Positions 1-6,960 of a stretch of DNA of 64,000 nucleotides are shown here, in pieces. Under the pieces are notes generated by a model that worked only from the letters and a program-made list of their open reading frames with translations, was not told where the DNA came from and ran no database searches. Numbering within the stretch: the first letter of the stretch is position 1; each line of letters begins with the position of its first letter. The stretch is from NCBI RefSeq assembly GCF_025685625.1, contig NZ_JAGSYI010000001.1, positions 2,275,147-2,339,146 of the forward strand, written 5' to 3'. The translations under genes were made by a program, and so were the position numbers. Source of the DNA: Acidicapsa acidisoli (lineage in GTDB: Bacteria; Acidobacteriota; Terriglobia; Terriglobales; Acidobacteriaceae).

Positions 1-849
1 GGATCATCGAGAACAGTACGCAGCAATGTTGTAGGGCCGGAGTTCTTCGGCACGCTTGGCGTACCGGTGCTTGCGGGGCGTGATTTTTCCAACTCCGATA
101 CGGCGACGTCGCCTCATGTGGGCATTATCAATGAGCAGTTCGCGCAACGGTTTCTTCCCAATCAGAACCCATTGGGCCACACGATTGGAACCGAGGATGG
201 ACATTACACGATGACCATCGTTGGCGTTGTGAAGGACCACAAGTATCGAAGCATCGACGAAGAGCCGATTCCGATGGCGTGGTATATGTATGCACAGATT
301 CCGATGGTTGGGCCTATGCATGTCGAGATGCGTGTGAAGGGCGAACCGATGGCGATTCTGCCCTCTGCTCGTAAGGTGGTGCAGGAACTGGATCCAAATC
401 TTCCGCTGATTCGGCCGATGACGCAACGCGAGCAGTTCGATACGACGATCTCGCAGCATGTGTTGTTTGCGCGGCTCGCCGAGTTCTTCGGCTTTCTCGC
501 AGTTGCGCTGGTGGCGACGGGACTCTATGGAATGCTGGCGTATCGCGTGAGTATGCGGACAGCGGAGATTGGGGTGCGCATGGCCGTGGGTGCACGGCGT
601 GGGCAGGTGGTTTGGATGATCCTGAAGGACAGCTTGCTGCTGACGATGGTTGGGGTGGTGATGGGTGTTCCGCTGGCGATGCTGGTGGGGCGCGCATTGG
701 CCTCGTCGCTGTATGGCGTGAAGCCGCTGGATTCGTTGAGCTATCTGCTGGCGGTGGCGGGGGTAGCGGTCGTTGCGGTGGTAGCGAGCGCGGTGCCTGC
801 GGGTCGTGCGGCGAGCGTCGACCCTATGCGGGCGCTGCGCACGGAGTGA
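1..849 (+). CDS. ABC transporter permease, MacB/FtsX type (5' end missing)
   Basis: The frame is open from the first base, so the gene starts outside the window; 282 codons are visible before the TGA. The visible part holds a periplasmic MacB-like region, including the stretch LAGRDFS typical of these permeases, and a C-terminal FtsX domain with hydrophobic segments near residues 155-180, 205-230 and 250-270. Between them lies the conserved cytoplasmic motif EIGVRMAVGARR. The protein ends in DPMRALRTE, the usual tail of acidobacterial orphan permeases. The family moves lipids, peptides or toxins across the inner membrane or drives a mechanical step in the envelope; the substrate cannot be read from sequence. 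No ATPase gene is visible. Confidence 0.88.
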   Translation, partial: GSSRTVRSNVVGPEFFGTLGVPVLAGRDFSNSDTATSPHVGIINEQFAQRFLPNQNPLGHTIGTEDGHYTMTIVGVVKDHKYRSIDEEPIPMAWYMYAQIPMVGPMHVEMRVKGEPMAILPSARKVVQELDPNLPLIRPMTQREQFDTTISQHVLFARLAEFFGFLAVALVATGLYGMLAYRVSMRTAEIGVRMAVGARRGQVVWMILKDSLLLTMVGVVMGVPLAMLVGRALASSLYGVKPLDSLSYLLAVAGVAVVAVVASAVPAGRAASVDPMRALRTE

Positions 850-963
850 TGTTTTGAGGCGCGGATGGTTCGTGCTGGCTTGTCATTCTTCAGGTTGGTT
901 CTGAAAGCGCAAGCTCTACGATTGGAGGCGCCAGAAGTTAGTTTGAAAATTCGCCAAAAATGA

Positions 964-992
964 CAAAGCCCGGGTCGAGAACCTGGGCTTTG
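964..992. terminator. Rho-independent-type hairpin between convergent genes
   Basis: CAAAGCCCGGGT and ACCTGGGCTTTG form a 12-bp stem with one wobble/mismatch pair around a 5-nt loop. It lies between the ends of the permease and glucokinase genes, which converge, so it may serve both strands. The T-run after it is weak. Confidence 0.5.
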
Positions 993-1015
993 CTGTTTGA
1001 GTGTAGGATTGGCAG

Positions 1016-2035
1016 TCAAAAGGCTACGGAAGCAGCGCGTGGGCTTACGCCACTTAATTCGGCGGCGCGGGCTTCGGCGTAGGCTGCTGCGCCCAGCAGG
1101 GCAGCCCGGCTTTCGAGGATTACTCTTACTGGCATGTTGATCAGGAGCTGGCTCAGGCGGCCCTTGTCGGTGAAGGAGCGCATGAAGGTGCCGTCTTTCA
1201 GCTTCTCCAGGATGCGTGGAGCGATGCCCCCGCCAATGTAGAGGCCACCGACGGAGAGGATCTTGAGGGCGAGGTTGCCGGCTTCGGCTCCGTAGGCGGA
1301 GACATACATGTCGAGGGTTTTTTCGCAGAGCTCGCTTTTGGCGGAGAGGGCCAACTCGGTGATCACGGCGTTGGGGTCTTCGCTGGCGATGCGGTCGCGC
1401 AGCCAGGCTGGCTCTTCCATGCCGCGAACGTCGCGCAGGAAGTCGTAGATGTTAGTGATGCCCATACCGGCGACGACGCGTTCGTAGCTGACGCGGCCGT
1501 GGTACTTCTGCTTGAGGAAGCGGAGCAGATCGATCTCGTCTTCGTTGCGCGGACCGTAGTCGGTGTGGCCGCCTTCGGAGGGCATGGGGACATGGATCTT
1601 GCCGTTCCAGGCGAGGATGCCTTCGCCGAGACCGGTGCCTGCGGCGATGAGGGCGCGATTGCCGATCTGGCTGGCGTCTCCTTCGGCGAGGGTGTAGATC
1701 TGGTCGGCTTTGAGCTCGGCGACGCCGTAGCCGTTGGCTTCCAGGTCGTTGATGAGGAAGACGTGGTCAATCTTGAGGTGCTGGGCGAGCTCGCGGCTAT
1801 CCAGTGTCCAGGGAAGGTTGGTCAGGCGCAGGCGGCCGTCACGGACCGGGCCGGGGACACCGAAGCAGGCCGAGGTGGGCTGATCTGCGCCGAGAAATTC
1901 GCGGACGATTTCTTCGAGGCCGGTGTAGTCTTTGGCCGGGAACCGCTCGTCGCGGGCGTAAGTAAGGTTGCCGTTGATAAAGTCGTACAGCGCCAAGTGA
2001 ACTTTGGTGCCGCCTACGTCGCCTGCAAGAATCAT
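1016..2035 (-). CDS. glk: Glucokinase
   Basis: A 339-residue cytoplasmic sugar kinase that phosphorylates glucose to glucose-6-phosphate with ATP. It carries the phosphate-1 motif GDVGGTK at residues 5-11, the sugar-binding region GVPGPV-LTNLPW at about 59-76, AAGTGLGEGIL at 131-141, the EGGHTDYGPR stretch at about 154-163 and SVGGLYIGGGIAP near 262-274. Length and motifs fit the glucokinase family (COG0837) better than ROK kinases, since there is no ROK zinc-binding cysteine cluster. Its ATG overlaps the stop of the upstream 6-phosphogluconolactonase gene by 4 nt, so the two are translationally coupled. It is the last gene of the pentose phosphate block and supplies its substrate. Confidence 0.93.
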   Translation of the reverse strand: MILAGDVGGTKVHLALYDFINGNLTYARDERFPAKDYTGLEEIVREFLGADQPTSACFGVPGPVRDGRLRLTNLPWTLDSRELAQHLKIDHVFLINDLEANGYGVAELKADQIYTLAEGDASQIGNRALIAAGTGLGEGILAWNGKIHVPMPSEGGHTDYGPRNEDEIDLLRFLKQKYHGRVSYERVVAGMGITNIYDFLRDVRGMEEPAWLRDRIASEDPNAVITELALSAKSELCEKTLDMYVSAYGAEAGNLALKILSVGGLYIGGGIAPRILEKLKDGTFMRSFTDKGRLSQLLINMPVRVILESRAALLGAAAYAEARAAELSGVSPRAASVAF

Positions 2036-2829
2036 CGAGATCTCTCCAAATGGCCTTTGCCGTCGGACCCAGGGGGCGGAAGTTGCGCGGCGGCAGCCTT
2101 ATCCAAAATCAAAGTGAGTATACCGCTTGCGGGCCAGATGAGTTGAGACGGGAGGCGTTCGACGTCTTTCGGGCCGAGGAGGACTTCTTTGAGCCGGTCG
2201 GCTTTGTCGGCTCCGCCGATGAGGAAGAAGACTTCGCGGGCGTGGTTGATGACAGGCCAGGTGAGAGTGATACGCCAGGTGTCCTTTTGCGGAACCTGGT
2301 TGGCGACGACGAGACGGCCCATTTCGTCGATGGCTGCGGTGTGAGGGAAGAGCGAAGCGGTGTGGCCGTCGTCGCCCATGCCGAGCGTAACGATATCGAA
2401 GCGCGGGGCTTCGGCGCCTTCCAAACGAAAGGCGCGGCGCAGTTCGAATTCGTACTGGGCCGCGGCAACTTCGGGCTCGAGTTCGCCCTTCATGCGGTGA
2501 ATCTGATCGGGGCGCATGCTGACTTTGTCGAGGAGCGTTTCTTTTGTCATTCGATAGTTGCTGTCGGGGTGGTCGGGCGGGACAGTGCGTTCGTCGACAA
2601 AGAAGAGCTCAAGTGCGGACCAGGGCATGCGGCTCAGGAATGGGTGAGCGGGGTCGGCGAGCAGCGCGAATGTGGCTTTGGGCGTCGATCCGCCGGATAC
2701 CGCGATGCGGACGCGGCCACGGGCGGCGACGGCTTCTTCGGCCAGTTCAACGAGGTGCAGGGCCGCGTGCATGGCCAAGGCTGCAGGGTCCGGCTCGACT
2801 ACGTAAGTGATGTGCAGCTTCGAGGACAT
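2032..2829 (-). CDS. pgl: 6-phosphogluconolactonase
   Basis: Hydrolyses 6-phosphogluconolactone to 6-phosphogluconate, the second step of the oxidative pentose phosphate pathway. The 265-residue protein belongs to the glucosamine-6-phosphate isomerase/6PGL fold: AVSGGSTP at 43-50, FFVDERTVPPDHPDSN at about 76-91 and the signature LGMGDDGHTASLFPHT at about 147-162. The H-T-A-S tetrad is the one seen in true lactonases. The gene lies between zwf and glk on the same strand and overlaps glk by 4 nt. The start is an ATG preceded by a modest purine run. Confidence 0.93.
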   Translation of the reverse strand: MSSKLHITYVVEPDPAALAMHAALHLVELAEEAVAARGRVRIAVSGGSTPKATFALLADPAHPFLSRMPWSALELFFVDERTVPPDHPDSNYRMTKETLLDKVSMRPDQIHRMKGELEPEVAAAQYEFELRRAFRLEGAEAPRFDIVTLGMGDDGHTASLFPHTAAIDEMGRLVVANQVPQKDTWRITLTWPVINHAREVFFLIGGADKADRLKEVLLGPKDVERLPSQLIWPASGILTLILDKAAAAQLPPPGSDGKGHLERSR

Positions 2830-2875
2830 GAAAGCTCCGTGTGGGGAAGTGGTCGGTGATCAGCCGTTAGTGTGA

Positions 2876-2910
2876 AGTGCGAAGTGTGGAGTCGACTCAC
2901 ACTTCGCACT
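2876..2910. repeat. Perfect 13-bp inverted repeat between zwf and pgl
   Basis: The arms AGTGCGAAGTGTG (2876-2888) and CACACTTCGCACT (2898-2910) are exact reverse complements around a 9-nt spacer. It fills most of the 87-bp zwf-pgl gap. It could be an RNA stem that attenuates or stabilises the transcript, or a small mobile repeat. No T-run follows on the minus strand, so a simple terminator is not well supported. Confidence 0.6.
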
Positions 2911-2916
2911 GTCTTG

Positions 2917-4467
2917 TTACAGTTTGCGCCAGGTATGGCCGTCGCGCTTGAGCAGTTCGTCGGAGCACTGCGGGCCAGCCGAGCCAGCTGCATAGTTGGG
3001 GAAGGTTTTGGGCTTCTTGGCTGCCCAGGCTTCCAGGATTGGGGTGTAGAGGGCCCAGGTGGTTTCGACGCCGTCGCGATGGGCGAATAGTGTCTGGTCG
3101 CCGAGCATCGCATCGAGCAGCAGACGTTCGTAGCCATTGGCGGAGTTCTTGCCGAAGGCTGCTGCGTAGTCGAAGTCCATGGTGACAGGGCAGACGGACA
3201 TTGCCTGGGTGGTGGGCACCTTGGCGCCAAAGCGCAGGGAGATTCCTTCGTCGGGCTGGATGCGCATGGTGATGACGTTCGGCTGGATCTCCCCGCAGTC
3301 GCTGACGGAGGCGTTGCGATTGAAGATGAGTTGCGGCGGCTGCTTGAACTGGATGCTGATCTCGGTGTAACGCCGCTTCAGTCGCTTGCCGGCACGCAGA
3401 TAGAAAGGGACGCCTGCCCAGCGCCAGTTGTCAATGCCGAGCTTGACGGCGGCGTAGGTCTCGGTGCCGGATTCGGGGTCGACACGTTCTTCTTCGCGGT
3501 AGCCGAGGACATCCTTTCCGGCGATCTGGCCAGGGCTGTACTGGCCGCGGACGGCATCGGTCATAGGGATGGCGGGGATGGCCTGCCAGACCTTGAGCTT
3601 TTCGAGACGCACGCTCTGCGATTCGAAGGACGTGGGTGGCTCCATGGCTACGAAGGAGAGCAACTCCATGACGTGGTTCTGAACGACGTCGCGCAAGGCT
3701 CCTGCTTTTTCGTAGAACGGTCCGCGGCCTTCGACGCCGAGTGTTTCGGCAGCGGTGATCTGGACGTGGTCGATGTAATTGCGGTTCCAGACCGGTTCAA
3801 ACATGCCGTTGGCGAAGCGGAAAACGAGGATGTTTTGCACCGTTTCCTTGCCGAGATAGTGGTCGATACGGAAGACCTGACGTTCGGCGAAGACGGAGTT
3901 GATCTGACGGTTGAGCTCCCGGGCGGATTCGAGGTCGTGGCCGAAAGGCTTTTCGACGACGGCGCGGACCGCTCCCTGAGCGGGCTTGGCAAGGCCGTGC
4001 GAGCCGAGGTTCTGGACGATTTCGTTGAAGTATTCGGGTGCAGTCGCGAGATAGAAGAGGCGATTGCCGCCGATGCCGTTGGCCTTGGCGATGCCGTCGA
4101 GTTCCGACTTCAGACGGGCGTATGCGGCGCCGTCGTCGAAGTTCATGGCGAAGTAATGTACTTTCTTCACGAACTCTTCGAGGTGCGGCTCATCTGCTGT
4201 GACGCCGCCAAACTCGAGGATTCCGGAACGCATGTCCGCGGCGAATTCGTCGCCGAGCGGGCGGCGGGCCACGCCGACGATGGCGAATTCCTTCGGCAGG
4301 AGACCCACCTGCTCCAAGTGAAAGAGCGCGGGCAGGAGCTTGCGCTTGGTTAGGTCGCCGGAAGCGCCAAAGATCACGATGATGGTTGGTTCAGGGATGC
4401 GTTCGCTGGGGGTGGTTGGGACATTGGAGAGATCTTCGGGAGTTACTTTCATCTGCGCTGTTGCCAT
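2917..4467 (-). CDS. zwf: Glucose-6-phosphate 1-dehydrogenase
   Basis: Oxidises glucose-6-phosphate to 6-phosphogluconolactone, producing NADPH. The 516-residue length is typical. The N-terminal Rossmann motif is IFGASGDLTKRKLLPALF (about 32-49), followed by EKPFGHD at 172-178 and the active-site signature RIDHYLGKE at 200-208, with the catalytic His and Lys intact. The chosen ATG has an upstream GAGG about 9 nt away. It sits in the same orientation between gnd and pgl, in line with a shared transcript, but the intergenic gaps on both sides hold hairpin repeats that might uncouple expression. Confidence 0.96.
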   Translation of the reverse strand: MATAQMKVTPEDLSNVPTTPSERIPEPTIIVIFGASGDLTKRKLLPALFHLEQVGLLPKEFAIVGVARRPLGDEFAADMRSGILEFGGVTADEPHLEEFVKKVHYFAMNFDDGAAYARLKSELDGIAKANGIGGNRLFYLATAPEYFNEIVQNLGSHGLAKPAQGAVRAVVEKPFGHDLESARELNRQINSVFAERQVFRIDHYLGKETVQNILVFRFANGMFEPVWNRNYIDHVQITAAETLGVEGRGPFYEKAGALRDVVQNHVMELLSFVAMEPPTSFESQSVRLEKLKVWQAIPAIPMTDAVRGQYSPGQIAGKDVLGYREEERVDPESGTETYAAVKLGIDNWRWAGVPFYLRAGKRLKRRYTEISIQFKQPPQLIFNRNASVSDCGEIQPNVITMRIQPDEGISLRFGAKVPTTQAMSVCPVTMDFDYAAAFGKNSANGYERLLLDAMLGDQTLFAHRDGVETTWALYTPILEAWAAKKPKTFPNYAAGSAGPQCSDELLKRDGHTWRKL

Positions 4468-4486
4468 GTTCTTTGCCTCGTTGGAC

Positions 4487-4514
4487 AGCTTCTAGCTTTT
4501 AGCTTCCAGCTCGA
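4487..4514. repeat. Short 7-bp tandem repeat upstream of zwf
   Basis: Four degenerate units of the form AGCTTNN (AGCTTCT, AGCTTTT, AGCTTCC, AGCTCGA) stand head to tail about 20 bp upstream of the zwf start. No function is visible. Confidence 0.45.
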
Positions 4515-4541
4515 TGCTGGGGCTTGAATCCAGTTTGGTAT

Positions 4542-4642
4542 CCCACCCTTGACGATAAGGCTGTCAAGGATGGGGCACCCGGTTTTGTGGTTGTGCTTTC
4601 CCATCCTTGTCGCGATAAGGATGCGCCAAGGATGGGGCACCC
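4542..4642. repeat. Two copies of a dispersed hairpin repeat (CCCACCCTTG...GGGGCACCC)
   Basis: Two back-to-back imperfect palindromes occupy the zwf-gnd gap, at 4542-4580 and 4600-4642. Each begins CCCAYCCTTG and ends CAAGGATGGGGCACCC, with the outer arms complementary. A third copy lies at 31454-31492 inside the isc operon. The shared hairpin with a fixed GCACCC tail is REP-like. Possible roles are mRNA stabilisation or partial termination in operons; this is inference. Confidence 0.75.
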
Positions 4643-4693
4643 AGATTTGTGAGAAAAGCCCGCATCTCAAAATCGAGAGTGGGTATCCACGTT

Positions 4694-5599
4694 TTAGTCT
4701 TTCTTGACGGCGTGGCCGCCGAAGGCGTTGCGCTGGATCGCGATCATGCGGTCGGTGAAGTTGTTTTCTTCGCGCGAACGGATGCGGCGGATCAGGGACT
4801 CGGTGATGACCGGAGCCGAGACATTCAGGTCGATCGCTTCGAAGACGGTCCAGCGGCCTTCGCCGGAGTCGGCGACGTAGGCTTCCAGGCCATCAAGCGT
4901 GGGGTTCTTGGCCAGCGCCTCAGCCGTGAGGTCGAGCAGCCAGGAGCGGACGACCGAGCCGTAGCGCCAGATTTCGGCGATCTGAGGCAGGTTGAGGTCG
5001 AGCGACTCCTTCTTTTCAAGGATGGTGAAGCCCTCGGCGTAGGCCTGCATCATGCCGTATTCGATGCCGTTGTGGACCATCTTGGTGTAATGGCCGGCGC
5101 CGGATGGTCCAACGTGTCCCCAGCCCTTGTCTTTAGCGGGGGCGAGAGCTTCCCAGATGGGGCGAAGGTGCTCGACTGGCTTCTTGTCGCCGCCGATCAT
5201 CATGCTGTATCCCTCTTTGAGACCCCAGACGCCGCCGGAGGTGCCGCAGTCGACATATTGGAATCCCTTGGCGGTGACCTGGCCGTGGCGGCGGATGGTG
5301 TCTTTGTAGTTGGAGTTGCCGCCGTCGATGATGATGTCGCCGGGGGAGAGCAGCTTCTCGAGTTTGGCGATGGTTTCGTCCACGGGATCGCCGGAGGGAA
5401 CCATCATCCAGACGGCGCGGGGCGCTTGGAGCTTGCTGACCATGTCTTCGAGACTGGAGGCGCCGACATTGCCGGATGCGGTGAGTTTGGCCACGGCCTC
5501 GGCGCTGAAATCGAAACCAACTACCTGATGGCCCGCGAGTCGAATTCGCTCCGCCATGAATCCGCCCATTTTGCCTAAGCCGATAAGTCCGAGTTGCAT
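4694..5599 (-). CDS. gnd: 6-phosphogluconate dehydrogenase, decarboxylating (short type)
   Basis: Converts 6-phosphogluconate to ribulose-5-phosphate and CO2, producing NAD(P)H. At 301 residues it belongs to the short subfamily (YqeC/GndA-like), not the roughly 470-residue enterobacterial type. The Rossmann motif is GLIGLGKMGGFMAERI (4-19). IDGGNSNYKDT spans 91-101, DCGTSGGVWGL 118-128, and the catalytic stretch SGAGHYTKMVHNGIEYG 166-182 includes Lys173 and Asn177. A GGAGAAG ribosome-binding site 4 nt upstream fixes the start. Short-form enzymes are often NAD-preferring, but the cofactor is not settled here. Confidence 0.94.
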   Translation of the reverse strand: MQLGLIGLGKMGGFMAERIRLAGHQVVGFDFSAEAVAKLTASGNVGASSLEDMVSKLQAPRAVWMMVPSGDPVDETIAKLEKLLSPGDIIIDGGNSNYKDTIRRHGQVTAKGFQYVDCGTSGGVWGLKEGYSMMIGGDKKPVEHLRPIWEALAPAKDKGWGHVGPSGAGHYTKMVHNGIEYGMMQAYAEGFTILEKKESLDLNLPQIAEIWRYGSVVRSWLLDLTAEALAKNPTLDGLEAYVADSGEGRWTVFEAIDLNVSAPVITESLIRRIRSREENNFTDRMIAIQRNAFGGHAVKKD

Positions 5600-5638
5600 T
5601 TGCTTCTCCTTTTTTTTTTCTTCTTGCGAGTTTTTCTC

Positions 5639-6283
5639 TTAGAGAATTCCAACTTGTTTCAGGTCGCGGCGAAGTTGCTCTTCGCCTAGAAATTGAATGG
5701 CATGTATGCCTGCGGCTGCCGCGGCGTCTGCGTTGCCCTTGCGATCGTCGATGAAGAGGACGCGATCGGCGGGGCGGCCGAGAATGTCGAGGGCGCGGCG
5801 ATAGATGTCGGCGTCGGGCTTGCGGAGTCCGAGATAGCAGGAACTGAGCTGAATGTCGAGATGCTTCTCGATGCCGAATTTTTCCATGCGGTATTCATGC
5901 AGAAGACGCGACTCGTTGTTGAGCAGGCCAACGAGCCAACTATCAGATGCAGCAATTTCGCCAAGGACTCCTAACGCATTTGAGTGAATCGGCTTGGACT
6001 GGACCTTCATGGATGCGATGAAGTCGTCGGGGGTGAAGGGACGGGGTTCGTAGAAGATGGTTGCGTTGAGGTAATCCTGCATGGTGATGGTGTCCCGTTC
6101 CAGTGCGTCATAGGGGTCTGGATGGCGGGCTTCGAAGGCTGCGCGGTCGAGTTGAAACTGATCGAGTACGGTGGCTCGCTCCACGTGGTCCCAGCCATTG
6201 GTCAGGAGGACTCCGCCGACGTCGAAGAGGACTACTTCGAACTCATTGCCGGATACGCTCAGGGAAGAGGACATGCTCAACAT
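5639..6283 (-). CDS. HAD-superfamily phosphatase (subfamily IA)
   Basis: A 214-residue haloacid-dehalogenase-like hydrolase. Motif I is LFDVGGVL, with the nucleophilic Asp but Gly in place of the usual second Asp, as in YihX-like HAD-IA proteins. Motif II is LLNNES, motif III lies in LRKPDADIY, and motif IV is LFIDDRKGNADAAAAAG. A helical cap lies between motifs I and II. It probably dephosphorylates a small phosphometabolite. It sits 39 bp upstream of gnd in the pentose phosphate block, which suggests a sugar phosphate or a side-product of that pathway, but no substrate can be assigned. The start may instead be the ATG at 6274. Confidence 0.82.
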   Translation of the reverse strand: MLSMSSSLSVSGNEFEVVLFDVGGVLLTNGWDHVERATVLDQFQLDRAAFEARHPDPYDALERDTITMQDYLNATIFYEPRPFTPDDFIASMKVQSKPIHSNALGVLGEIAASDSWLVGLLNNESRLLHEYRMEKFGIEKHLDIQLSSCYLGLRKPDADIYRRALDILGRPADRVLFIDDRKGNADAAAAAGIHAIQFLGEEQLRRDLKQVGIL

Positions 6284-6401
6284 ACCTTTCGGGCAATCTC
6301 GAAGAATAACCGGATGTTAGAGAAGGATAAGGTTCCAACGAGACGGCACAAGGATGAGTTACAGGAAATTCATCGTGACTGCGTTGAAATTGAGGACGCA
6401 A

Positions 6402-6866
6402 TCACGAAGTGGTCTTGGAGTATTTGGCTTCGATGGCCAGCACTTTGTTGAAGCGGCGGACGAAGCGCGGCTCGCTAGAAACAAAACTGGCGGCCAGGAA
6501 CGAGTCGACAACATCATGCGCGGTTTCGGTGCCGATGACGCGCGCGCCGACGACCAAGACATTCATGTCGTCGTGCTCGACGCCCTGGTGTGCGGAGTAG
6601 TGGTCGTGGCACATGCCGGCGCGAATGCCGGGGATCTTGTTGGCGGCTACGCAGACGCCGACGCCTGAGCCGCAGATGAGCACGGCGCGCTTCGCGACGC
6701 CGGATTTAATAGCTTCGCCGACGGCTTCCGCGGAATCCGGGTAGTCGGAGGGTTCGGTGGAGTGAACGCCGAGGTCGACGACTTCGTGGCCTTTGGTGGC
6801 GAGGTAGGCGCGGACATCCTCTTTGAGGGAGAAGCCGGCGTGGTCGGAAGCGATGACGATTTTCAT
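6402..6866 (-). CDS. rpiB: Ribose-5-phosphate isomerase B
   Basis: Interconverts ribulose-5-phosphate and ribose-5-phosphate. The 154-residue protein has the RpiB/LacA fold: ASDHAGFSLKE at 6-16, DYPD at 41-44, the catalytic Cys65 in LICGSGVGVCVAANK (63-77), and MCHDHYSAH and VEHDDMNVLVVGARVIG near 85-113. It lies between transketolase and the HAD phosphatase on the same strand. The next gene upstream, tkt, ends 95 bp away across an 8-bp tandem repeat. Confidence 0.94.
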   Translation of the reverse strand: MKIVIASDHAGFSLKEDVRAYLATKGHEVVDLGVHSTEPSDYPDSAEAVGEAIKSGVAKRAVLICGSGVGVCVAANKIPGIRAGMCHDHYSAHQGVEHDDMNVLVVGARVIGTETAHDVVDSFLAASFVSSEPRFVRRFNKVLAIEAKYSKTTS

Positions 6867-6875
6867 AGAGCCTCT

Positions 6876-6931
6876 GGCAAGCTAGCAGGTTAGCAAGTTA
6901 GCAAGTTAGCGGGTTAGCGGGTTAGCAAGTT
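6876..6931. repeat. 8-bp tandem repeat, about seven units (AGCRRGTT)
   Basis: Units AGCAGGTT, AGCAAGTT, AGCAAGTT, AGCGGGTT, AGCGGGTT and AGCAAGTT run from 6884 to 6931, preceded by a degenerate unit GGCAAGCT. The array lies in the leader of rpiB between the tkt stop and the rpiB start. The unit length is not a multiple of 3 and no gene covers it. Copy-number slippage here would change the tkt-rpiB spacing. Confidence 0.8.
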
Positions 6932-6960
6932 AGCTGCACTTGCCAACCCGCGGATTCTGG

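Noticed and set aside
6876-6931. CRISPR array
   Set aside because: The units are 8 bp and contiguous, without spacers, and no cas gene is present.
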